From Cyanoderma ruficeps (Eukaryota; Chordata; Aves; Passeriformes; Timaliidae): DNA of 64,000 bases. The DNA lies in contig VZDJ01007749.1 in assembly GCA_008694505.1 (NCBI GenBank), positions 1,726,135 to 1,790,134 of the forward strand, in the 5' to 3' direction. Shown piece by piece: positions 50,106 to 61,800 of the stretch (position 1 is the stretch's first letter; every line of letters begins with the position of its first letter). Position numbers and translations under genes: made by a program. A model generated the notes under the pieces. The model made no database searches. It saw only the letters and a list, made by a program, of their open reading frames with translations, and was not told where the DNA came from.

Positions 50106-51034
50106 TTAAATTTCCAAAACAGAAAGTGTGGAGGAAATAATGAAAGAAATGGCTTCTTGGAAAGTGTTATAATACATTCCACTAATGTGCTGTGCAAGAT
50201 ATTCCTTTAATTTTTATGATAATAGCTAATTATTATGCCTGTGCCATTCAGTGTATTATTGGAGGAAAATATATGGAAATGAAAATTAAGACTTTTTTGT
50301 TTTAAAGTTCTTTCATAATAAACACCATGTGAGGCAGATTGTTTTCTTTCCTAGTCCAAGAGTGTCACACAGTCATCTGTGTGTCTGCTAGGGAAGAAGG
50401 AGAAATTTAGGTTATGCACCCCTATGGAAAATGAACTGGGTCAGCTAAGTGTAAGGCTATAGTTTTAAAAGTGTAGTCAGGAACAGCAGCTAAAAAAGTT
50501 GCAAATCTCAGTAGTCCAGTGAGTATGAAGTGCCTGTAGACCCTGAGCCTTCATGGTGGCAGAGGTGAGAACTTTCAGTCTGCTGGAAGATAAACGTGGC
50601 AGGACAAGTTTAGACCCCAAGATGCTATCCAGTTTATCATTTTTTTCTTTTGATGTGATATGACACTTAGAGATTCAGGGCACCAGTGCTCTTTACATGT
50701 GATAGACGGAAGTGTTACACTGATTAATGTAAGGCGTGCACTAGTGTTTTTTTCTACAAATGGTGTCATAAAGACACTGTACTAAAAGGATGGTTAATGG
50801 CTGTTCTTATAGCCTCTGAGAAAATACATCATGAACATAGTAACCATATCTAACAGCAGGTTCAGCAGGTTATGTAGTGAAAGTTATCCTCCCAGGGAAT
50901 TGTTGGGTTTTTTTTGGGTTTTTTTTTAAGAATAGGGTTGAAAATTACTCTGGCTCAGCAAAACAAATCTGTAAGATATTATCTGCTTTCTATGGGTTTG
51001 CATCAGTTTATGCTCAGGCAGTTTTTAACCATAG

Positions 51035-51740
51035 TGTGTTGGTTTAGATAGACAGGTATCTGCCAGGGAAGATTGGAGTTTCCCTTGGAATGTAAACCCC
51101 GCCCCTCCCCCTTTCCAAATTATTATAAATTTGAAATTAAAAGGCTGTCAGGCAAAGATTTTGGGAATAGGTACAGCAGTTCTTTACTACGGATATTAAA
51201 ATACAAATGTTGTAGTACAAAAGAATAAACAAACAAACAAACAAGAAATGCTAGAAAACCCTGCCAGAGTCAGAAATACAACCTGACGCCCTGTTGGTCA
51301 GGGTGTTGGAAAGAGTCCAAAAGTGAGCACTGCTGGAGTGGCAGATGTGGTCCTGTTGGAGGCAGAGATGATCCTGTGGAGCCAAGAGTCCGGAGATGGG
51401 TACAGTCTTCTTTTGGGATTCCCGCGGGAACACCGGAGTCCCTGGTGACACTTGTGGCTCCTTTTTTGTCTATTTTATCTAGGAAATGGTTTGGCTCCTC
51501 CTCCCTGGGTGGAGCATCTCACAATAGGATGATGAATTGTGTCATGTCGTTGGTGAGCTTTAATGGCCCTATTACCAGAAGATATCTTCCTGGAGGTGGT
51601 GGAAGAGTGAACAGAGATAAGAAACAATACCCCACCTGGTCTCAACAGATGGCTTGTTATCAGAAAGGCAGTCACCCCCTCTCTCCTGGAGGTACAACAG
51701 GAAAAACACCTCCCAAACAGGTTTCAACAGATGGAATAGA
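51035..51740. mobile_element. LTR-like block, possible solo LTR of an endogenous retrovirus
   Basis: A roughly 700-bp block starts tgtgttggtttag, and differs from its surroundings in its C-rich cccgcccctccccc motif (about 51098-51111). Downstream it has TATAAAT at 51124 and AATAAA at 51224, the order of promoter and polyadenylation signals in an LTR. The 3' edge is uncertain. The 4-bp ATAG at 51031-51034 and 51736-51739 could be a target-site duplication, but the element would then not end in CA. There is no gag, pol or env sequence. It may instead be a different kind of repeat. The impression that it is songbird-specific comes from memory only. Confidence 0.4.
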
Positions 51741-54700
51741 ATAATTTTTTTTTGGTTATAAAAACCCAAGAGATATAGGCATATTAGTGAATGTAATGGC
51801 ATGTTTGTGGAAACGAATACTGCTATTATGGCATGGAAAATAGTAGACATAATAATATTGTCACATTACATTAGTATAGAAGTCTTCTGTGCCAAATTAC
51901 AGGGCAGCTTCAACACTGTCTGTTACCTTAAAGGAATAATGTATTGGTGCTGCGCTCGTGATAACTAACACTGTATCAACACTTGCACTAAAATTCAGTT
52001 CAGTGCTTCACCATGCAGTCTCTCCTGGCTAGGAATTCAACCTTCTCAACCACTGTGAGTATAAGACTCTTTTTTAAATGTTTTTTTATTTTATTTTTAC
52101 TCTTTATCAAGAAGAAATCCAAACTAATTTAAACAGAGAACTCTGTCAGTATTACAAACATGGCATCACATAAAACATGCTTGATTTTATTGATATTTGT
52201 TTTTATTACAGAAATACCTTTCAGCTAAAGTTTTACCTGTCTTTGCCAGATTAAACTCCAAGTGTCTTGGCTTTTGTTTTCCCCTTTCTGCATTGGGGGC
52301 TGAATCTATGGTTCCAGAAAAATATCCTAATTATTTCATATTGAACACATTGAACAGTGGATATTTTTGACTGTTGCTGAGGATATTAGAAACAAGACAC
52401 TATAAAAATACATTAGTTAAAGTTTATGAGAGATTTCAATATTAGAGTATTTGACGTGATAAAAATTTGAGAAGGAACCGAATTCTCTCTTCACTGTAGT
52501 GTTTGGAGAGTGTATTAAGCAAGACTGAGGTACAATTTGAACCACAAAACTTCTAAATATTGGGTCATCATTCAGCATTAAATGGATGGCTTCATACACA
52601 CCCTTCACTGCAGATCTCAGACCAAAACAAGCACATTCTCACACTATATGAGACGGGAGACTTATACATTGGGAGCACGTAATTAGTGAGTATGTAATAG
52701 CCCAGATGCAAGGCAGGTAATTCAGTACTGCTCACAGGTGTAGATATCCTGAGGCTTGCACTGTTTAATGTTTTCAATGTGTGCATACACATTTGAAAAA
52801 AATCACACACTATATAGTGTATAAAAATAGGAGTATTTCTTATTTTCTCTTGTATTTGCCACTGAATTTTTACAGTCTTCTGAACTCTTGTATGGTGTTG
52901 AGAATTTGGTAGTCATTTGCCTCTCACAATGTTATCCTTCTCCTGGATTGCAAACCAGAGTGATACTCCCTTTGTGTTATCAGTCCGCCAAGACACAAAG
53001 GATGGATTTAAATCACACTGCTGCATAGATTTCCTTCTCATTTATTAATTGATTTAACTGTTATGGATAATGCATCTTTTGGACCTTTTGACTTCTAGAA
53101 TATATGATCTATCAATACTATTTGTGTGAGCAGGAGATATACAAAATAAAGATGCCTAATTAATCCAGTGGTCAAAAGCTGAATTAACCATAATATCCAC
53201 TCTCAGTAGTACTTTCCAAAATAATATTACATATTCCTGGCTAAGACGTTGGAGTTGCTAGATACCAATAAACATGTAACCTGATATTAAGAAAAGGGAT
53301 AGAAAATTTCTCAAGTGTACATTAAAACACATTTGATTTTCATCTCCAGTAGCTGAGAATGAAAAAGATTTGTCCCTGATAACATAAGAGTCTAAATACT
53401 TCTTATGATTATTTTGCCACTGAGACTCACGTTACACATGAGAAATTAAGAGAGCTGTGAACAAAATTACAGTGCAGGGCAAGATGGTGGAACGAACTAA
53501 TTGAAGAAATCTCAATTTGCTCCGCTTATCCTTTCTGATATCTCACTACAATGAACATCTGGAATTTCTGATGACAGATATCAGTGGCCTAATTTGTATA
53601 AAATTCAAAGGAAGTAGGACTTTACGCACATGCTGAAAATGCAGAGACATTGAGGTGTTTAGAATTAGAAAAGCTGTAAAAAGTTGCAAGGGAAATGTTG
53701 CCTGTGGCTGTCAACCAAGACTACTTATTTTTTGGTTTTTTTTTATTAGAAACCTAATCAGGATGGATTTCACCTTGAAATGTTAGGCCCCTGTGCTATT
53801 ATGTGGCAGCACATGGTGCTTCAGGAAGAACTATAGAGCTTGATGCATAGATGACAACATTTTTTCAAGCCTTTATTATCCCAACTCTGTTAGGTTTTTT
53901 CCTCCACTCTTTTATGTGGGTCTTGCAGCATGTAAATTTGGAAGTATGCAAATTTTAACTTTTTGCTAAGATATATCAGTCTATTAATTATGCAAGTGAA
54001 CAGACATGGTTTTCTGGACAGTTTGAAAACAAGTTTAAGAATTTTTTTCTCATTGACATACAAATTCTGGAATGGTCAGTTAGATGAGCTATCCATTCCT
54101 AAACTAGTTCAGGAATTTCCATTTTCTTGAATACATTACAAGCTCTACCTTTAAAAAACAAAAATCATAGCAAGTTATTTGGCAATAACTGTAGAAGCTC
54201 TTTTGTACAATAATATTTCTTGTAAAGAATAGCAAGTAAAATACTAAGTGGGATACTTGATACAGAAAAATAGAAAAATAACTTTCAAAGTAACCAAAAG
54301 ACATTGGTATAATTGTACTTGTATATCAGACAGAAGCAATTATGCAACATTTTTGGCCTACTCAGAGCTGGTTTTTTTATTTCACAATATTCAAAATGGG
54401 ACATAGTGTCAGAAAATTGCAAGTTTCTCTCCACCTCTGGAGGAATCAAGGGAATTATTAAATTGGATTTTGGTATGTCAATAATATCTTTCTCTTATTA
54501 ATGGCATAATAATTTTGTAAATCAAATCCTGGAAGTGTTTCCAGTGTCACAAAGGTGAAAATAATTAAGGGTTAATTAAAATATTCCCATGGAACTAAAA
54601 TTGTTCTGTTGGGTATCATTAGATTCCTTTCTCTAGAACTTTCAATTATTACAATTTAATGACATATTATGTACAGTTCAGACCCAAAATTTGTGTAGCT

Positions 54701-55580
54701 AAAAGCCATTCACAGCAATAATCATACTGGTCAAATGCAGTCATTATTTCTTCTCATAGATTTCTCTGAACATCTCAACAATATCATATATTAAAATCAA
54801 TTTTATGTACCTGGTTGTTTTCTGAGCTAGATTAATCATTATACACAGCACAGCTGGAAGAGAAGTTTAAACTCTGTAATGATGTCAGTTGTTCCTCTCC
54901 AACAAACCCCCCCAAAAAGGCAATGAGTAAGTGCTACCTTTTTTTAATAGATGACAGCTGAAAGGGTCACAGATGGTAAGAAATAAGATGAAAACCTTTC
55001 CCAAGCAGAGTCTTCTGTAACCCATAGCATGAAAATAGCTCAAAGTGTGTATGGAGAGTTTGGTAATGTGTGTCTATTTAATGTGTAAGGTATTTAAGCA
55101 CAATGGCACAATGGTGCTTCAGAAAGATAAAATTATTCGGTTTTTCTGAAGTCTTTACAACAGGACTGGGGTTGCTAAGGCAACCTGCTCTTCCTCAGCA
55201 TGTGCTCTGGCTTGACAGCTGCATAGGTGGGTTAGATTCAAAGTAACTCCACACATATGAGGCATTCCTGTGCTCATTGCAAAACGAGACTTTGTCAGTC
55301 TCTTGACACAGTCTTCTGTGTGTTCATTTTTGCCAGATCCTGCAGAAGATTAAGGCAAAGAAAATCTTTCTATTAAAAGCAGAATAAAGAAAATGACCTG
55401 AATCTGATCTAGGTAAATTGAGGTGTTTCAGAGTCCAAATTAAAGCCACAGGGAAGGATGCATTATACAGACATTTTTTGCAGCTTTCATGATTTTGTTC
55501 CCATGCTGCAGAATGGACATTGCACCTGTTTTGGCCACTTTAGGCCTGCCACCCCACTTGAGCAGCAGTTAATCTAAAAG

Positions 55581-55632
55581 AAATATACATATTTTTCTTA
55601 ACATAAAATATACATATTTTACTTAAAATACA
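55581..55632. repeat. 25-bp AT-rich tandem duplication
   Basis: AAATATACATATTTT followed by CTTAA occurs at 55581 and again at 55606, with a fading third partial copy. Confidence 0.85.
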
Positions 55633-58600
55633 CATCTATGCGGGTGCTAATTCTCTCAATGTCAATGTTTTAGATCATTCAATATTTCATTTTAACTTAG
55701 GTTTATGAATCTTGTGTACTGATGTTGTGTGTGGAATTCTTCATAACCATTTTCTGATTAGGTATTCTGGGATATTGTGAAAGAAGGTGACAGAGTCAGT
55801 AATAACAGTATGAAGAAAATACTGACGAAAGCAATGCTCCTAGGACTAAGGGAATCTTACAAGGTTTTTTAGTGTCTGGTTGCTTGATGAAGGCAGCTGC
55901 AAAATGAAGTCCCAGCCTGGGGAAAAGGACTCTGTATTAAAAGCAGTCAATACCCAGGCTGGGTACTGGAAAACTCGAACTGTAGAAAAGAGAGTGAAGA
56001 ACGGCTGAAGCTTGTGAAGCTGTTTGGTACCCATAAACCCAATTAAAAGTTTATGATAAGGATGCATGTCAATTTTGTGGTAATTTTCAAGGGATGATCA
56101 TGCTGCTAAGCTTTATGTTATCACTCTCCTTAATGAAGCCACACTTTGAATTGAAAGGAGACATATTCAGAAGCACATCATTTCACTGTAAACATCCACG
56201 CGCTAAAAGACACTTAAAATGTATGATATGCAATATTCAATGTCAGAGTGCATTAATATTTACAGATACCATTTGCAAATCATCTCAAACTCAGTCTGCT
56301 TTACCATATAAGGGAGTCATCACTACAGAATGTTTTGATGTTTTAAAATGCTCTCCCTTTTAAATAGTGTGAATCTTTAAAAAACTTCTAATCAGGTCAG
56401 TGGTCTGATATTTAGACAGGACAGATGCTTTCTAGCAGCAAACTGAAATTCAGTTACAATTTGAGTCTCAAATCACCAGCTGAACGACTTGATTCTAATA
56501 TGTTGAAGTCTAAATTCATGTAGAGTGTCATGGCATTTTCCCTCTCCTTCAAGTATTAAACTCAGTCTTGAAACTGGACACAGAAGTTTTGAAATTACTT
56601 GAGATTCTTTCTACTCTCCTTTTTTTCCCCTCTTTATTCCATCTTCCGATTCACCAAAACATGTTAGCTTGGTCTTAGGTTGATTGTGGTCATGAATTTT
56701 CCTCTGATCCAGTAGCAAGTGTGGCTCCTTGGCTATGTTTTGATTTAGTGCTGAGCTCCAGACCTTCCTGTTTTATTCAGTCTTCTTTTTTCCCTGCTAA
56801 AAGGATGTGGACACACTTTAATAGATTTCCTTTTGTAAACCCTGGGGGGAAGTCTCCATAGGAGGAAATATTCAAAATGATAGTATCTCTGTAATTGAAA
56901 GCACTATCAAGAATAAATGAAAAATGTTTCCAAATTTGCTGGACCAATAGTGGCATGTCAGATCAAATACAGATACTTTCAGAACTGAGTAGATTGAATT
57001 TCTGTACAACTGAGGCCAAAACTGTTTTAAAAATCATAATTTGAGGGACATGTTACAGAGCAAACATAATTCTATTTTTCCCTGAAATTCTACCCCAAAG
57101 CTTTTCTCTTTCTTGCCTCTACTTGCTACCAACCTGTAATACGAGTGATATTTAATTTGAACTACTTAAAGCAGCTTTGCTGGAATGACAGGCAACTTCA
57201 AAGAAAGCTGAAAGCTTGTGTGACTCCAACAAATGCACAGGGCCAAGAGATGATATTTTCTCTGAAGATTAACCTTTTCCTGTGTATGATACTGCATGCC
57301 AGACAACAGGGAAAAGCTGATCCATAAACCTATAACAAAAATGTGGTGTATTGTAGTTTCAGATGTAGGAAGACAGATAGAGATGGTGCTGAAGGCAGTC
57401 TTCCCCCCTGATATATTGGCGCTGTGTTAATTACCAAAGAGTGGGAACAGCCTTGCCCTCACAGCTGTGGGTGTGATAAAAGAGTGAGTGAGCTGCTAGA
57501 GAGTTAAACTTCTTAGGCCAGCTCTGCATCCTAAGCCAAGATTTTAGGGAGCTGCATCTTCACCTTGATATGCCAGAAGTAATTAGCATGGAGAGGGGAT
57601 GATGGGAACAGAGGTTAATGTTGCTCAGTTTGTGCCATGCTAAGTTATTGATGTGTAAATATTGGTGGAGTTGTGTGTTAAATAGCTGTTAAAACTGGAA
57701 AGCTTAAGAATAAGGAGCAAGAATGTGGTAAGCTTTAGGGAATCATAGCCTGGCATATAGGTGTTGGCAGCTGTACTACCTCAGGTGATAAATTCTGGGC
57801 AATTCTAGGTAGTTTGAAACGAAGTTGTAAGTAATCTTAAGTACTAAGGGCGTAATGTGTTCCAATTTTTAAGAATAATTGAAGGTGTGGGGAAGGAACT
57901 CCATAGGATAACTCCACACAAGCCATTTAGGTTTATTTAAACCAAAATATGGACTATTGAGAAGCACCTGTACATTGGCAAATACTATTCTCTCATGTGA
58001 ATATTCTGAAATTAAATCTAATATGTATATTTATGGGAGCAAAAATGTGGACATGTACAGAATTATAAAAGTGGTCTCATATGAAGACAAAAACTTCTAG
58101 ATTAATATACTCTCAGAGCTAATTAAAATTATTCCTTCAAATCAGTGGTAAGTGATTCTGAATAAATCCTTTTCTCATCATTTTATTAGAATACTGTTTT
58201 GTTTGGGTTTTTTTAATAAAAAAGGAGAGGGAAAATTCAGCCATGGCCCAATAACAACATTTTGGATTTTTTTTTTCCCTGACTTAAAATGTCTTCTTAA
58301 AGTAAAATTCTTAACTGAGTTTCTGGGGTTGTTGACACTATGAACAATTTGTCTATTTTCTTTTTCTTGCTTCAGGATGAAAAAGCTATAAATTCAAAGG
58401 TGAGGTTTAATACGAGTTGCACATTGAATGTGTTCAGCTGTGTGAAAATTCAGGCATTTCATTAGATGGACTTTTTTTAGCTGAGAAGAGCCTTCATCTT
58501 TGTGGGCAAGTAAGATTGATCAAAGGACTAACACAGCCTGGAGATCCCTAAGGACCTTTAGGATTTTACCTTCATTTGCTTTTTAATCTTAACATTCTTT

Positions 58601-58808
58601 ATTATTCTGTGGGAGCATGTGGTTTGGTTCCTGAAGGTGGCAGGTGGCAGCGATCCCGTAATTGTATCTTGGTTGTGTGTTGTCAAGGCACAAAGGAGAA
58701 CCATGGAAATCCTCTCTAGTGTGTTTGCAGAAGTCACTGCATATTGCCTGCACTAAATCCTCTCCTAAAATTCTAAATCTCACTGTCGTAATAAAAATAT
58801 TTAAGCTT

Positions 58809-58854
58809 TATATATATATATATATGTATACACATATATATAAATGTATATATG
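58809..58854. repeat. TA-rich microsatellite
   Basis: Interrupted TA repeats with GTATAC and CACATA interruptions. Confidence 0.95.
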
Positions 58855-61800
58855 TTTTAACTTTTGAAGAAAGTACCATAAAATAATAAAGTTTCATATA
58901 CCATTCTGCCACAGAGAGCAACAAAAATGTCTAACGAACATGAAGAATAAGTGGTCCCATCCAGGCTCTTTTTTTTTTTTTTGCCATGGCTTAGCTATTT
59001 AATACATGTAAATTATTTAACCTACACTTGTCCTTAAAATATGATTGTGTCATCATTTATGTTCATTTTAAATCAGCTTTTAAAAGGAAAAGATTTGCAA
59101 TGATATTTATTTCTACTGCCATCTGTGCTCCAAAACTTCTATTTATTAGTATATTTATTCCATTTAGATATAATGTGATTTATCTCTTCCCTCAGCTTAG
59201 TAAACATTTAGGTTGTAATTCTGTAGTTATTTATGACTGGACTTGAGGCTGTTTTCAAGCACTTTAAAACCTTTATTATTTTTTCCTCTTGGAGTGGCAT
59301 AAAAAGGCCTCAAGTCAAAATCCACTGTATCTCAAGAAAGCCAGAGTAATTACCTTAAGAAGATAGAATGCAGTAGCACTGTCAGAACAGGAAATGTCCC
59401 CTCTGCCCCTGGCCTCCAGGACAGCAAAACAATTCCAGGACAGTGTGGACTCAAAAAGGAGATTTAAAGTTTTCCTCTGTCTCTGACTTTGTTAACCTGG
59501 ATCATTACTGGAGATCTCAGGTACACTCCTGCTCACCACCCACCATGGCTCTTCTGCCTGCATAGGCAGGATGAGTTTGGGACCCATTCCTGTAGGATGA
59601 GAGTGGGACACATAAATCATCCCATCTATTGTGGTGTTGTATACAGAAAGTGATTTCTGCTATTCACCAGATTAAAGGGTGTAACTTTTAAAGGAAAATG
59701 TGTCAGACACGTAGAGGATATGTAAGCATCAACATTAAAATGAACACTTTTGTCCACTCCAATCTAGCAGCAATTATTCATACCTCTTTGAGAAAAGCAT
59801 CAAGTATATAATGATATTTGAGGTCTGAGTTCATCAGTGATGCATTTGAAAATGGTGACAATAACAAAATACTTCTTCATCTTCAATGCCTATTTTTATG
59901 TACACTTTTTCCAAGAAGATTTTAGTGCATCCCAAATAGATACGTTTCTGTAGCATGATGTCTGTTCATATTAATGTTTGAGAGAGATCAATGAATTTGT
60001 TTATGAGAACAAATGTATCAATTCTGCAGACAGTAAAATAAGCAAGCAATGATATTGTCACTATCATGATTAGCACTACCTCTGAAAACTCTTTCCTTTC
60101 AGTGCTGATATTTGCCCTGTGTTTATGCTGGGGTTAGGCAATTGTAAAGCTCCAATTGGAAGTCATTTCTTTCCTGATTTTAAAAGTAGGAAATATTTTT
60201 TCTACGTATCTGAGAGTCAGTTTGCCATGAGTAAATTAAAATGTTCCAGAACAGAGACTGGCAATTATTGCCAATTGCAACTCAAATGGTGTGTTCTTAT
60301 ATCAATATTCCTGGCATGGACTTTTTTTATTTTTTGTTTTCTTCACATCTTTGTAACACGAAGTTGATGTTCTATTTTGTGTGTTTAAATAAGGAGATGA
60401 GAATCTGGTGATCAATCAGATGTAGTAAAAATCATCCTAATATTACATTTTCTTCATTTTTATCTTTTATCAAATATTTCCAAATCTCCTTCTCCTTTTG
60501 GCATCTTTTGATAACTTTATTTAGGGGCTAAATTCCGCCGTGATGGAATTTTTTGATCAAACTGAGTTAAATTAATTGGAAGCAAGATGGATTTCTATAA
60601 GGCAGCTATCTTTGTAGACAGTCACAAGTTCTATCTCTGCCTAATGAGACCCAGGCCCTCCTGGCTCTGAAATGCTCAGTTTCCTGTGCTGAATGTGCAG
60701 AGCCTGTGCCTGGCTGGGGATCTGCTGTGTAGCTGTATAAACCGTGCTGTGGCATAGGGCCATTATTAAATTTACTGTACGCTCCTGTGGTTCCTGGCAG
60801 TGCAGCCTCGTCTGCTGAGAAGCCATTGAAATCAGCTCCTCAGGCAAAACATCCATTAAACTTTTTTCTTGAAAGGAAAAAAAAATCTTCTGCTAATTTG
60901 CTGCAATTTATGTTTGCTTTGTGATTCTGCAGCCGAGCCTGTCAGTGAAACTGTGCTAATCATTAGGAAGCTGGTGCCTGTATGCATTCAGACATCCTAC
61001 AACAACCACTCCTTAACTAAAACAATATTCTACAAGACTTTATTTTTTTATTTTTCTAGCATGTTTAGAGTCTTATGGCATATGATTTTGCACCTTTTTT
61101 TTTGCACCTTAAAAATCCTTGAGTGTTTTGTTTGCTGAAATAACTGTGCTTACAGTACTGTACTTTTTCCTTTTATATAGTGTAGTTTAATGGTAGAAAA
61201 TGGGTGTCTCACAGATAAAATTACATACTGCATGCTATTGTGTCCTATCTCTAAGGCTTAAGCCCTGTAATCTTTTAAAAATTGATCATTAGTTGCTTAT
61301 CTTCCGTAATGTTACTGTTGACTAAAAATTTGGAAAACACTTAAATTATAAGAAAAAAAAAAGAATAGGAGACGGTGGGTAGCACTTTGTGGGAAAACCA
61401 TTAGAAATAGAGAGTGGGAAGAAGAAGCATTTATTATAAAAGGTTTCAAGGCACCAGAAATCTAAGGTGAAAAAAGAACTATTTAACTATGTTAACATAC
61501 TGGATTTTTTTTTCCCCCCTTTTGGAGACACATAGAGGTCTGTGGACTCTCTGTGAACCTGATCATCTCATGCAAAAAGCTGCAGCTCTATTCAGATTTT
61601 GAGTAAGCAGTTTCCATTCCATTGGACTCCTTCATACTTGAAATCTGTAATTGTGTTGCTCACCTGACAAGCTTAATACTACAAAATTAATCCAAAACTA
61701 CTCTAACTACCGTTCTGGAGAAAGTGAACAACTCAAGAAAGCAGTGTTTTCTATTGCTATTTTAGCATTAGTTTGAAAATATGTAAATTTCCACCTCAGT

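Noticed and set aside
51376..51744. 122-codon plus-strand frame in the LTR-like block
   Set aside because: No resemblance to retroviral or cellular proteins; overlaps frames on the other strand.
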